Assembly: GCA_019186985.1 (NCBI GenBank) | Contig: JABARQ010000004.1 | Coordinates: 1 to 64,000 of the forward strand | Length of the DNA: 64,000 nt | Direction: 5' to 3' | Source of the DNA: Prosthecobacter sp. | GTDB taxonomy: Bacteria > Verrucomicrobiota > Verrucomicrobiia > Verrucomicrobiales > Verrucomicrobiaceae | Translations under genes and position numbers: made by a program | Notes under the pieces: generated by a model | What the model was told of the DNA's origin: nothing | Seen by the model: only the letters and a program-made list of their open reading frames with translations | The model's database searches: none | Shown here: positions 1-8,899 of the stretch, in pieces | Layout: every line of letters starts with the position of its first letter | Numbering within the stretch: the stretch's first letter is position 1

Positions 1-106
1 CAATGGTAAAAGGCGACCGGGGAGGCGGAGTTGGCGGGAGCCTTGAGGCGTCTGAGGCGCATGCACCCAGGTAACCAAAACGGCAGAACTGGCAACCTTT
101 TTCTCG

Positions 107-127
107 ATAAAGGGACAGACCCTTTAT
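107..127. repeat. Perfect short inverted repeat at left edge
   Basis: Eight-base arms ATAAAGGG and CCCTTTAT flank the 5-base spacer ACAGA, so the core reads GGGACAGACCC. No T-run follows on either strand, so it is not an obvious intrinsic terminator. It lies downstream of the terminator of the minus-strand gene ending at 178. Bases 1-106 hold no gene I can support. Confidence 0.4.
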
Positions 128-130
128 AAA

Positions 131-166
131 GAAAACAAAAAAAGCCGCACGACATCGTGCGGCTTT
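131..166 (-). terminator. Rho-independent terminator
   Basis: Arms 141-152 and 155-166 are perfectly complementary (12 bp, core GCCGCACGA). On the minus strand they are followed at once by a T-rich tract (complement of 131-143). It starts 11 bp beyond the stop codon of the DUF1549/DUF1553 gene, so it closes that transcript and possibly the whole minus-strand block upstream. Confidence 0.9.
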
Positions 167-177
167 GAAGCTTAAAC

Positions 178-3051
178 TCAGTGATTGAAATAGAACTCCT
201 TCGAGTTCATCAGGGCCCAGAAGGTGTCTTCAAGGGCGGCCTGGCGCTGATCAGGGGCACTGGCAAGGGTCTGCTGGATGGCGCTCCATTCCTTGTCCTT
301 GGGCATGCGCCCAAAGACTCGCAGGTAAAGGTCCTCGACGATCTCGCGGTCGGTCTTTTTCTCAGCAATCAACTTTGCCACCACCCTGCCCTGCTTGATG
401 CGATCATTGACGGCGTCGCCATTCATCAGATGAAGGGCCTGCGACAGCGTGGGCTCCATCTTGACTTCGCAGGAGCAGACGGATTCGCGCTTGGCACGCC
501 CGAAGGTGGTCAGGAAATAATTGCTGACAGCACCATCGGCGATCTGCACGGCGCGGGCGCCGAGGGGCAGGCCCTGGAACTTGTTCGGCGTCTCGGTGAT
601 CTGCGAGATGGCATCGAGCAGGATCTCGGCGCGCACACGGCGGACGAGGGCATGGGAGAAGTTGCGCTTGTCGCCCGCATTGGTTTCATTGACCTTCGTG
701 CTGCGCTGGTAGGTCATGGAGGTGCAGATGTCCTTCACGAAGCGGCGGAAGTCGTACTTGTACTCCGTCAGCTTGCCCGCCAGCGCGGTGAGCAGCTCGG
801 GGTTCGACGGCGGATTGGAGACACGCACATCGTCCACGGGGTCAACGATCCCGACGCCAAAGAAGTGCGCCCAGACGATGTTGGAGATGTTACGGGCAAA
901 GAAGGGGTTTTTCGGTGAGGCGATCCACTCAGCCAGCACCTTGCGACGGTCTTCCCCGGGCTTGATCTCCGGCTCCTCTCCACCAAGGAACTTCGGCTTC
1001 ATGACAGCGTTGGTCAGGAAGTGGCGTGACTCGCCGCCCTTGCTGTTATAAATGATGACCTCCTGGGGGTCGTCGGTGGGCTTGCGGCCGATCTGGCTGA
1101 AGAAGGCCTTGAAGCCGTAGTAGTCATCCATCGTCCAACGGTCAAAGGGATGGTTGTGGCACTGGGCGCACTGGATGCGCATGCCCATGAACACCTGGGC
1201 GACGTTCTCGGTCAGCTTGAGCTGGTCGAGCTCGGTCTGATAGAAGTTGACCGCCGGGTTGGAAACCGTGCCGCCCGTGGAGGAGACCAGCTCCTTGACG
1301 ATCTCGTCCAGGGGGATGTTCTTGCCGATCCGTTCGGCGATCCAGTTGTAATAAAGCAGGGCGTTCTTGTAGAAGGGCGGCTGGTTGTTGTTGCCGGCGA
1401 TGCCGGAGCGGATCTGCAGAAGCTCGGCCCATTTCATCACCCACAGTTCGGTGAACTCCTTGCGCTGGGTGAGGCTGTCGATCAGGAGCTCGCGCTTCTT
1501 CGGATTCTGATCGGCCAGGAAGGCGCGGATCTCGGCGGGCGGCGGATAGATGCCGATCACATCGATGTAGGCGCGGCGGACGTACTCCTCGTCGCTGCAG
1601 ATTCCGCTGGGCAGGATGCGCAGCTTGTGGAGGTTTTCGTTCACCAGCTGGTCGATGTAGTTGGTCTCCGCCACCTTGGGCCGCTCGTACTGGAGCTTGT
1701 CCGGGATCACCAGCACCTGGGAGGTGACGCTGTAGACGTCAAAGCGCGCCAGCATGAAGGCCACGCCGCGGTCACCGCTGGTCACCAGCCCCTGCTTGTC
1801 GATGGAAGCCGTCGGATCGTTGTTCGACATGAAAAGGGCCAGCTTTGTCACGTCGCGGTCGGTGCCGTCCGAATAGGTGGCCTTGACGGTGATCTGCTGG
1901 GTGTTGCCGGCGCCTTCGAGAACGATCTGCTTTGGAAAAACCTCGATGCCGGTGACCTTGGCATAACCCGGGGCATCGTTGGCAGCACCGTTGCTGATCC
2001 ACTCAAGCACGGTCTTGTTATACTCCGAATCAGGCTCGTAGCATTGGTTGCCGGAATGCGGCACGGCACCCACGGCCTTTTCCACAAGGGTGGACTCCTC
2101 GGGGATGGCCAGGTTGATGCGGCGTCCGACCATCTCACGGGTCAGGCGCGTGTAATCGCCATCCGGATCCATGCCGAAGAGGCTCAGGCGGAAGCCGTCC
2201 TTGCCGCGTGCAGCCCCATGGCAGCCGCCCTGGTTGCAACCGCCGCGCAGCCAGACCGGCATCACGTCGAGGTGATAGGACACCGGGCGGTCCTTTTTGC
2301 CGTCCTTGACGGCGACGACAGCCTTGACGGTCTGACCTCCAACATTCGCGATGATCTCGGTGGAGCCGGCGTCGGACACGGGCTTCAGCACATCCCCCTC
2401 AAGCTTCGCCACATTGCCGTCGGCGACGCGCAGGTTGGAAAAACGCGTGACATCACGCGTCGTGGCGTCGTTGAAAGTGGCCATCACGACCACGCGATGG
2501 AAGTCGCGGGCGGTTTCCAGGGAGTATTTGTCCGGAAAAATCTCCACCTTGGTGAGCTGGGGCAGCTTTTGGTTCAGGGCCGCCATGGCCTTGAGTTCTT
2601 CAGGCGACTTGTAGCGCAGGGCGACACCCTGGGGCCACCTGGCACCTTCCGCCACCCACTGCTTGAGCAGGGCGACTTCGTCAGCCTTCAGCGGACCGCC
2701 CTTGGGAGGCATGATGTCGTCATGATCAGCGGCCAGTACGATGCGCTTGATGATGCTGCTTTCGTCAGGCTTGCCAGGAACGAGGGCCGAGCCTCCTTCA
2801 CCTCCCTTGATCATGGCCTCCGCCGTGTGCATCAGCAGGTCACCCTTCACCTTGGAGGGGTTGTGGCATTCGAGGCACCTGGCTTCCAGGACAGACTGAA
2901 CCCGGGCAAAATCCACGCCCGCTGTAGCAGGTGCGGGAGCTGGAGCCTGAGCGGCGGCAGCAGGCGCAGGGGCCGGATTGGCGAGTCCAAGGCTGGCGGC
3001 GCCAAGAAAAGCTGAACCAATCAAGAGTGTCTGACGGAGGGGGGATGTCAT
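178..3051 (-). CDS. Cytochrome-c-like / DUF1549-DUF1553 domain protein
   Basis: A 957-residue exported protein of the planctomycete/verrucomicrobial cytochrome type. It starts with a Sec-type signal peptide and an Ala/Pro-rich linker. A haem-binding motif CLECH at residues 59-63 begins a PSCyt1-like domain. A second cysteine region (CNQGGCHG) precedes a BIG2-like Ig domain (around TYSDGTDRDVTK). The DUF1549 region starts near NYIDQLV and contains CAQCHNHPFDRW, and DUF1553 forms the C-terminus. These proteins are usually encoded next to DUF1501 partners and are thought to act in the periplasm on polysaccharides or in electron transfer; their chemistry is not established. Here the DUF1501 genes are distant (16.3 and 58.8 kb). 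The ATG at 3051 has no Shine-Dalgarno-like sequence. A strong terminator follows the stop. Confidence 0.93.
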   Translation of the reverse strand: MTSPLRQTLLIGSAFLGAASLGLANPAPAPAAAAQAPAPAPATAGVDFARVQSVLEARCLECHNPSKVKGDLLMHTAEAMIKGGEGGSALVPGKPDESSIIKRIVLAADHDDIMPPKGGPLKADEVALLKQWVAEGARWPQGVALRYKSPEELKAMAALNQKLPQLTKVEIFPDKYSLETARDFHRVVVMATFNDATTRDVTRFSNLRVADGNVAKLEGDVLKPVSDAGSTEIIANVGGQTVKAVVAVKDGKKDRPVSYHLDVMPVWLRGGCNQGGCHGAARGKDGFRLSLFGMDPDGDYTRLTREMVGRRINLAIPEESTLVEKAVGAVPHSGNQCYEPDSEYNKTVLEWISNGAANDAPGYAKVTGIEVFPKQIVLEGAGNTQQITVKATYSDGTDRDVTKLALFMSNNDPTASIDKQGLVTSGDRGVAFMLARFDVYSVTSQVLVIPDKLQYERPKVAETNYIDQLVNENLHKLRILPSGICSDEEYVRRAYIDVIGIYPPPAEIRAFLADQNPKKRELLIDSLTQRKEFTELWVMKWAELLQIRSGIAGNNNQPPFYKNALLYYNWIAERIGKNIPLDEIVKELVSSTGGTVSNPAVNFYQTELDQLKLTENVAQVFMGMRIQCAQCHNHPFDRWTMDDYYGFKAFFSQIGRKPTDDPQEVIIYNSKGGESRHFLTNAVMKPKFLGGEEPEIKPGEDRRKVLAEWIASPKNPFFARNISNIVWAHFFGVGIVDPVDDVRVSNPPSNPELLTALAGKLTEYKYDFRRFVKDICTSMTYQRSTKVNETNAGDKRNFSHALVRRVRAEILLDAISQITETPNKFQGLPLGARAVQIADGAVSNYFLTTFGRAKRESVCSCEVKMEPTLSQALHLMNGDAVNDRIKQGRVVAKLIAEKKTDREIVEDLYLRVFGRMPKDKEWSAIQQTLASAPDQRQAALEDTFWALMNSKEFYFNH

Positions 3052-3116
3052 GGGGGGATAACAACGGTCGTTAGCTTCATCCTACGTCTCCAGGAGGGGA
3101 TTTTTCACAAAACTGG

Positions 3117-3152
3117 AAAAAAGACCGTTCACCCTCCCTCAGCCCCAGGGAG
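3117..3152 (-). terminator. Possible weak terminator
   Basis: Hairpin arms CTCCCT (3134-3139) and AGGGAG (3147-3152) are followed on the minus strand by a six-T run (complement of 3117-3122). Ten bases separate the stem from the T-run, so termination would be inefficient. It sits just past the DUF2238 gene stop and before the next minus-strand gene. Confidence 0.3.
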
Positions 3153-3167
3153 TTACTTCTCCACGAT

Positions 3168-3866
3168 TCAGAGGGGTGTTTCCTTCAGGAAGCCATCCCC
3201 AGGTGCCTTGACTCGCCAGCTTTCAGCCCATTCCCTGGCAAAATCACGTTGCCAGCGCAGGTTGACCAATGCGGTGATCAGCATGGCCAGCAGGGCTCCG
3301 AGGGCTGCCAGGGCCATGTCCTTGTGGGCATCCCACCCATCGCCCTGGGTGCCCAGGTAAGCCGCCCCGGTTTCCCCTCCGAGCACCTCTGCCGCCAGCC
3401 ATTCGATGAGTTCGTAGAGGAGGGAGGTGGACATGGTCAGGTCCAGCGGCAGGAAATAGCCCCAGAAGCCCCGCACCTGGGCGATCCTGAGGAAAATTTC
3501 CCGCACAGGGTAGGCCAGCAGCAACCCATAGAGAAAGTGCACCAGCCTGTCGAAGTGGTTGCGATGCCATCCCATGCAGTCGTTCAAGGAGCGGCCCGTG
3601 AGCTTCGCCCACCAGGCATCGTACGGCACTTCTGAGTAGGTATAATGAGCGCCGACCTGGTGCAGCATCATGAACAGGAAGATCAGCACCCAGGAGAGCC
3701 GGGAAAAGAGCCGATGCCTGCGGGCGGCCAGGAGAATGGGCACTGCAGCCAGCACCAGCACATTTTCCAGCACCCAGTCGGTACGATGCCATGGGTTGAT
3801 GCCCAGGCCCAGCCAGACCAGGGCAAAGGCGAGCATCAGCCGGTCGACCAGGTGGTTGTAGCTCAT
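3168..3866 (-). CDS. DUF2238 (YjdF-like) integral membrane protein
   Basis: A 232-residue polytopic protein with about six hydrophobic segments. The conserved middle (HQVGAHYTYSEVPYD, then NHFDRLVHFLYGLL, then LYELIEWLAAE) and the late GTQGDGWDAHKDM block are the pattern of the DUF2238/YjdF inner-membrane family. The conserved Asp, His and Glu residues lie in or beside membrane segments. The molecular function of the family is unknown. It lies 54 bp downstream of ftsW in the same direction and may be read through from the dcw operon, but nothing ties it to cell division. Confidence 0.88.
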   Translation of the reverse strand: MSYNHLVDRLMLAFALVWLGLGINPWHRTDWVLENVLVLAAVPILLAARRHRLFSRLSWVLIFLFMMLHQVGAHYTYSEVPYDAWWAKLTGRSLNDCMGWHRNHFDRLVHFLYGLLLAYPVREIFLRIAQVRGFWGYFLPLDLTMSTSLLYELIEWLAAEVLGGETGAAYLGTQGDGWDAHKDMALAALGALLAMLITALVNLRWQRDFAREWAESWRVKAPGDGFLKETPL

Positions 3867-3920
3867 GCCATCAAGAACGTTTGAGGCAGGCGGAATCCAG
3901 CAGCAGGAAGCCGGAGAGCA

Positions 3921-5096
3921 TCAGAGCTGGGGCGTCCAGCGGCGGTTGCGACGGATGACCGGCAGGTCGCTCCAGCTCAGGTGAACCCCCTGGCGATGAA
4001 TGTTGATCAGGATGCCGACGGCCATCATCGCCGCAAGAAGGCTGGAGCCGCCATAGCTCACAAAAGGAAGCGGCAGCCCCTTGTTAGGCAGCAGCGCGGT
4101 GGTCACGCCCATGTTCAGAAGCGCCTCCAGGCCGATCAGGAACGTCAGTCCAAATCCAAGCAGCTTGCCAAAGCGGTTGGGCGCGTAGGCGCTGATGCAC
4201 ATGCCTGAGAAGACCAGGATCACAAAGGCCGCCACGGTGGCGAGGGTGCCCCAGAGCCCGAGTTCCTCGCCCACCATGGGAAAGATGAAGTCGGTGTGCG
4301 CCTCGGGCAGGTAGGAGAGCTTCATGCGGCCCTCGCCCAGCCCGCGTCCCTCCAGTCCGCCCGAGCCAAAGGCCAGCCACGAGACCCACTGCTGCAGGCC
4401 GATGCCGTCCTTGAATTTTTCCAGGTTGAGCACGGCCAGGATGCGGTCCATGCGGTTGGGGGCGAAATAGACGCCCGCAAGCAGGGCTGCAAAGGCCGAG
4501 CCCATGATGAAGGCAAGGTAGCGAAAACGTGTTCCGGCGACGAACATGATGCCGGTGCCGACCACGGCGGCGACGCAGGCGTTGCCCAGGTCCACCTCCC
4601 CGCCGATCAGCAGGACGACGGCACCCAGCACGGCCCCGGGCAGCAGCAGGCCGTGTTTCAGCGTCCGTTCAAGATCCTGGTGGGCGGCAAACCATCCGGC
4701 CAGGGCCATGACGAGGGCGACCTTGGCGAATTCCGACGGCTGCACGCTGATCCCGGGGAGGCCGATCCAGCGGGCAGCGCCACCTGCACGGACGGCGAGC
4801 AGCGGTTCCCAGCCGAAGAATTTGGCCAGATGCCATTCATAGCAGAGCAGCAGCCCCGCGCCCGTGACGCCAAGCACCCACCAGCGCCAGTGGTACCATC
4901 GGTTGAAGTCAGTCAGCGCCATCGTCAGGCATGCGGCGACGGAGACGCCCACCCAGAGGGCCTGCTTCCAGAGCGTCACATACTCCTCCCCCCTGCCCTC
5001 CTCCGTGAAGTAGCTGGTGCTCGCAAGCATGGTGATGCCCAGCCCCGTCAGGAGCGCCGCCATGAGGATGAGAAACAGGATGGAGCGTTTGGCCAT
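3921..5096 (-). CDS. ftsW: FtsW/RodA/SpoVE-family peptidoglycan glycosyltransferase
   Basis: A 391-residue SEDS-family membrane protein that polymerises lipid II into glycan strands together with a class B PBP. About ten hydrophobic segments are visible. The family signature near the C-terminus reads PNKGLPLPFVSYGGSS, and the GEVDLGNA and EAHTDFIFPMVGEELG blocks are typical. I assign ftsW rather than rodA because it is the last wall gene of a dcw operon that also holds ftsI. It is transcribed from the rsmH side, 74 bp after the LysM gene. Unlike most dcw clusters, murG and murC do not follow it. Confidence 0.92.
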   Translation of the reverse strand: MAKRSILFLILMAALLTGLGITMLASTSYFTEEGRGEEYVTLWKQALWVGVSVAACLTMALTDFNRWYHWRWWVLGVTGAGLLLCYEWHLAKFFGWEPLLAVRAGGAARWIGLPGISVQPSEFAKVALVMALAGWFAAHQDLERTLKHGLLLPGAVLGAVVLLIGGEVDLGNACVAAVVGTGIMFVAGTRFRYLAFIMGSAFAALLAGVYFAPNRMDRILAVLNLEKFKDGIGLQQWVSWLAFGSGGLEGRGLGEGRMKLSYLPEAHTDFIFPMVGEELGLWGTLATVAAFVILVFSGMCISAYAPNRFGKLLGFGLTFLIGLEALLNMGVTTALLPNKGLPLPFVSYGGSSLLAAMMAVGILINIHRQGVHLSWSDLPVIRRNRRWTPQL

Positions 5097-5170
5097 GGAA
5101 ATGGATTGATGGGTCGTTCAGGAGCCCGGCAGACCGGGCATCCAGGCATGAAGCCCGGATGCACCACGCC

Positions 5171-6307
5171 TTACTTGGCCGGAATCACCAGCTTCATGCC
5201 GTCCCGGAGGGATTCAGGCCTGGCGATCTTGTTGGCAGCCTGAAGCGCCTTGACCGTGGTGCCGTTGCGAATGGCGATGCTGTAAAGCGTCTCGCCCGGC
5301 TTGACCGTGTAGGACCTGGTCTTTGCAACGGCCTCAGGCTGCTTCTTCCTGGCAGCAGGCGCCTTTTCATTGATGGAAGGAAGGTTGTTGCGCGACACCG
5401 GGATGGCCTTGGGGACCTCCGCCTCCTTTTGAGCAACCGGCTTCGGCGTCACCTTCGGTTCTGGCCTGGCGGGAGGCGGCGCCTCCTCAGCCTTCGGCAG
5501 CTCCTGCTTCTTCACTTCAGGGGAGGGAGCCGGGGCCGGAGGGGCTTCCACGACACTTTTCGGAGCTTCAGCCTTCACGGCCGGCTCGCCCGAAGCCTCC
5601 TGGGTGACGACGGACGGCGGGGCCTCCTGCACGCTTGCCGTGACCATCGCGGCGTCGCCTGCACCCGGCGTCGGTGCGAGTTCATTCTCAATCGTCGGAC
5701 TGAAGGAGAAGGTCTGCTCACCAGGCACGGTGAGCGCCATGGGAGCCTCGGCGGCCGCGATGCTCGTGGCGGGCGCGGCGGATGTCACAACCGGTGGCTC
5801 GCCGTTCACCCCGGCCACGCCGAGGCCGACTGCCTTCACGACCGGCTGCTTCGGATAACGAATGATGCTGTTGTTCTCGAGCTGGGTGCCCTTGTCGAGC
5901 ATGTTCATGCGGATCAGCACCTCCTCGGTCACGCCCAGCTTCTTCGCCACGCTGGCGATGCTGTCACCGCTCTTCCATTCATAGGTGGCGCAGTCCTCGA
6001 TCGGGATCTGAGCGGCGAGGTCGGAGGCGTTCACCGCAGGCGGCGGCAGCGCGCTGGGCGTGGTGCTTGCGCTCGTGCTGGAAACCATGGCGGGAGCCGG
6101 CGCGTCCTCGCCGTTGAGCCAGTCATAGACGATGATGCCACCGATCACCACGATGTGGATGAGCAGCATCACGAAGAACATCCTGGCCATGCCGGAGTTC
6201 GGCTCGTGCTGGTTCCACTCCGCCTCCTGGTTGACCATGGCGACGTTGTGCTTGTACTTTTCAATCTCCGCGAGATTGATCATCAGTCGGTTTGTCTTCT
6301 TTTTCAT
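5171..6307 (-). CDS. Membrane-anchored protein with two LysM domains
   Basis: I choose the ATG at 6307 (378 residues). An upstream in-frame ATG at 6379 would overlap murD and adds an unconserved leader. The protein has a basic cytoplasmic N-terminus, one transmembrane helix at about 43-62, a LysM domain at about 102-150 (YEWKSGDSIASVAKKLGVT), a long Pro/Ala/Glu-rich spacer, and a second LysM at the C-terminus (YTVKPGETLYSIAIRNGTT). LysM binds GlcNAc-containing glycans, so the protein probably spans from the inner membrane into the peptidoglycan. Its place between murD and ftsW suggests a role in wall assembly or septation. No catalytic domain is visible. Confidence 0.88.
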   Translation of the reverse strand: MKKKTNRLMINLAEIEKYKHNVAMVNQEAEWNQHEPNSGMARMFFVMLLIHIVVIGGIIVYDWLNGEDAPAPAMVSSTSASTTPSALPPPAVNASDLAAQIPIEDCATYEWKSGDSIASVAKKLGVTEEVLIRMNMLDKGTQLENNSIIRYPKQPVVKAVGLGVAGVNGEPPVVTSAAPATSIAAAEAPMALTVPGEQTFSFSPTIENELAPTPGAGDAAMVTASVQEAPPSVVTQEASGEPAVKAEAPKSVVEAPPAPAPSPEVKKQELPKAEEAPPPARPEPKVTPKPVAQKEAEVPKAIPVSRNNLPSINEKAPAARKKQPEAVAKTRSYTVKPGETLYSIAIRNGTTVKALQAANKIARPESLRDGMKLVIPAK

Positions 6308-6365
6308 GGTGTGCTCGGGTGCGGTTGGTCTTGTGAAAAATCTGGAGAAAGGGTGTGACGGAGGC

Positions 6366-7697
6366 TCAGGCCAGTGCATTCGCGGCCAGGCGGAAGGCCT
6401 CGCCCCGCTGCCCGTAGCCGGTGTACATGTCGAAGGACGAGGTGCCCGGGCTCAGGATGATGCTGTCGCCAGGCAGTGAGAGCTCAGCGGCGGCCCGCAC
6501 CGCCTCGTCCATGTCCGCAGCCAGGCGGCACGGCAGCAGGTCGGCAAAGGTGTCGTGAAGGGACTGCCTGATCTCGCCAATGAGCACCATGGCACGGACC
6601 TGGCCGTTCAACCTCGCGCGCAGCGGCGTGTAATCGAGCCCCTTCTCCTTGCCGCCGGCGATCAGGACGATGGGGCGGTCCATGGAGCCGATGCAGGCTT
6701 CCAGGGCGTGCAGGTTGGTGGCCTTGGAGTCGTTGATGTATTCGCGTTCGTTGAGCACGCGCACCAGCTCGCAGCGATGTTTCGGCGGCTCGTAGCTGGA
6801 GACGGCGCGGACGGCGTCCTCAGGGGCCACGCCATGGACCTGGCAGGCCAGCATGGCCGCAAGGATGTTCTCCATGTTGTGCCTGCCACGCAGGCGGATG
6901 GAGGAGGCATCACCGGCCTTTCTTCCATTCACCCGGAACTCACCGTTGGCATAGGTGGCGTCCGCCTCCAGTCCGTAGGCGGAGAAGCTGACGCGCCGGG
7001 CCCGCCCCGTGGACACGGATTCGCCCGCGCGAACGATGGCGACATCCTCCTCAGTGACGTTTTCAAAGATGCGCGCCTTGGCGGCGAAATACTCGGCCAT
7101 GCCCGGATAGCGGTCGAGGTGGTCCGGGGCGAAGTTCAGCCAGATGGAGGCCCGCGCCCTGAAGTTCCGGATGGTTTCAAGCTGAAAGCTGCTGATCTCC
7201 AGCGAAAGCACGTCATGGCGCACGCCGGAAGCAACAACCTCGCTCAACGACATGCCATGGTTGCCGCAGGGAATGGAACGCCTTCCGCAGGCCTCGAAGA
7301 TGTGGGCGATGAGCTCCGTGCAGGTGCTCTTGCCGTTCGTGCCGGTGATGCCGACCATCGGCATGTCCGTCAGGTTGAAGGCGAACTCCATCTCCCCTTC
7401 AAGGGGCACGCCGGCGTCGGTGAACTTCCTCGGCAGCGGCCAGCCTGCATCCAGGCCTGGACTGATGATCACACGCTGGAACAGGCCCGGGGTGACGGCA
7501 AACTCCGCAGCATCCCTGCCGGAGACCGTCTGAAAGCCTTCGGCATGCAGCCTGTCGAGCGCCGCCTTGATCTTCACGGGGTCGCCTTCGTCAAGGACCG
7601 TCACCTCCGCCCCGTGCAGGCGGGCGAGGCGCGCCGCCCCCAGGCCGCTGCGTCCGGCGCCGAGGATGGCAAAGTGTTGTCCCTGGAAGGAGGTCAT
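6366..7697 (-). CDS. murD: UDP-N-acetylmuramoyl-L-alanine:D-glutamate ligase
   Basis: Cytoplasmic Mur ligase adding D-Glu to UDP-MurNAc-L-Ala. The protein starts with a Rossmann-like GAGRSGLGAA segment, carries the ATP P-loop GTNGKST, the Mur-ligase NFAPDHLDRY segment and the late INDSKATN motif characteristic of MurD. The ATG at 7697 gives 443 residues, a normal length, and leaves 2 bp after the mraY stop. A TTG two codons earlier is possible. It is part of the tightly packed dcw operon. Confidence 0.95.
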   Translation of the reverse strand: MTSFQGQHFAILGAGRSGLGAARLARLHGAEVTVLDEGDPVKIKAALDRLHAEGFQTVSGRDAAEFAVTPGLFQRVIISPGLDAGWPLPRKFTDAGVPLEGEMEFAFNLTDMPMVGITGTNGKSTCTELIAHIFEACGRRSIPCGNHGMSLSEVVASGVRHDVLSLEISSFQLETIRNFRARASIWLNFAPDHLDRYPGMAEYFAAKARIFENVTEEDVAIVRAGESVSTGRARRVSFSAYGLEADATYANGEFRVNGRKAGDASSIRLRGRHNMENILAAMLACQVHGVAPEDAVRAVSSYEPPKHRCELVRVLNEREYINDSKATNLHALEACIGSMDRPIVLIAGGKEKGLDYTPLRARLNGQVRAMVLIGEIRQSLHDTFADLLPCRLAADMDEAVRAAAELSLPGDSIILSPGTSSFDMYTGYGQRGEAFRLAANALA

Positions 7698-7699
7698 GT

Positions 7700-8899
7700 T
7701 CAACGAAGCTTGAGGGTCGCGAGGCCGAGCAGCGCAAAGAAGAGGGAGAGGATCCAGAAGCGGACGATGACCTGGTTTTCATGCCAGCCGCCGAGCTCGA
7801 AATGATGATGAATGGGCGCCATGCGGAAGACGCGCCTGCCGCGCTTCTTGAAGCTGACGACCTGGATGATGACGCTCAGCGCCTCCATCACAAACACGCC
7901 GCCGACGAGGGCGAGGACGATCTCCTGACGGCAGGCGATGGCGATGCTGGCGATGCAGCCGCCGAGGGCCAGCGAGCCGGTGTCGCCCATGAACATCTTC
8001 GCCGGGTGGGCGTTGAACCAGAGGAAGCCCACGCAGGATCCCGCCAGGGCCATGGCCACGATGGGGATCTCGTTGGCCAGCGAATGATGAGGCACGCCGA
8101 GATACTCCGAATAAAGCGCGCTGCCCGAGACATAGCCGAAGGCGGTGTAGGCCACCGCGGTGGTGAGGCTGCAGCCCGTGGCAAGGCCGTCGAGGCCGTC
8201 CGTCAGGTTCACCGCATTCGACGCGCCGACAATGATGAGGGCGAACATGGCCACGGCAAGGATGCTCATGTCATTGATGACCGGCCCCTTGTAGAAGGGC
8301 AGGAAGAGCGCGCGCAGCGTGGAATCCCCGCCCAGTTCGGCAAAGGCCGTCCGTCCCGCCTTTTCAGCGGCATCAAGCGTGACATCACTGGGCACCAGGT
8401 AGCAGAAGACAAAAGCCGTGACGAGGGCCACGCCCGTCTGCCAGACCAGCTTCTTCCGGGCGCTGACGCCCTTGGAGTTCTTCTTGCTGATCTTCAGGTA
8501 GTCGTCCTGGAAGCCGAGCGCACCGAGGCCGATGGTGCAGAACAGGATGTTCCAGACCATGATGTTGTCCCACTTCGCCCAGATCAGGGTGGAGATGACG
8601 ATCGTCCCCAGGATGAGGATCCCGCCCATGGTCGGCGTGCCCGCCTTCTTGCCGTGAAGCTCGAACAGCTTGTGCACCTCCTCGGCCGTGCGGATCGGCT
8701 GGCCGATCTTCAGGGAGATGAGCCTGCGGATGAGCCGCTCACCCAGCATCAGGGACAGTCCAAACGCCGTGATCGCCGCGCCTCCGGCCCGGAAGGTGTG
8801 GTACTTGAAGATGTTCAGGAGCTTGTAGATGAACGAGTCGCTGCTGATCCAGTCAGCGGCCTCAAGCCAGTTCCTGAGTTCGTAGAGCCAGTAAATCAT
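7700..8899 (-). CDS. mraY: Phospho-N-acetylmuramoyl-pentapeptide-transferase
   Basis: Polytopic enzyme making lipid I from UDP-MurNAc-pentapeptide and undecaprenyl phosphate. The diagnostic motifs are present: FQDDYLK, NAVNLTDGLDGLA, FMGDTGSLALG and the MraY-specific HHHFELGGW. At 399 residues it is slightly longer than usual owing to a loop around residues 170-200. Its ATG overlaps the murF stop in an ATGA junction, indicating translational coupling. Confidence 0.96.
   Translation of the reverse strand: MIYWLYELRNWLEAADWISSDSFIYKLLNIFKYHTFRAGGAAITAFGLSLMLGERLIRRLISLKIGQPIRTAEEVHKLFELHGKKAGTPTMGGILILGTIVISTLIWAKWDNIMVWNILFCTIGLGALGFQDDYLKISKKNSKGVSARKKLVWQTGVALVTAFVFCYLVPSDVTLDAAEKAGRTAFAELGGDSTLRALFLPFYKGPVINDMSILAVAMFALIIVGASNAVNLTDGLDGLATGCSLTTAVAYTAFGYVSGSALYSEYLGVPHHSLANEIPIVAMALAGSCVGFLWFNAHPAKMFMGDTGSLALGGCIASIAIACRQEIVLALVGGVFVMEALSVIIQVVSFKKRGRRVFRMAPIHHHFELGGWHENQVIVRFWILSLFFALLGLATLKLR

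Noticed and set aside
1150-3015. Long antisense open frame (621 codons) opposite the DUF1549/DUF1553 gene
   Set aside because: It arises from codon bias of the GC-rich gene on the other strand. It shows no recognisable motif and is rich in His/Val/Gly/Asp repeats typical of shadow frames.
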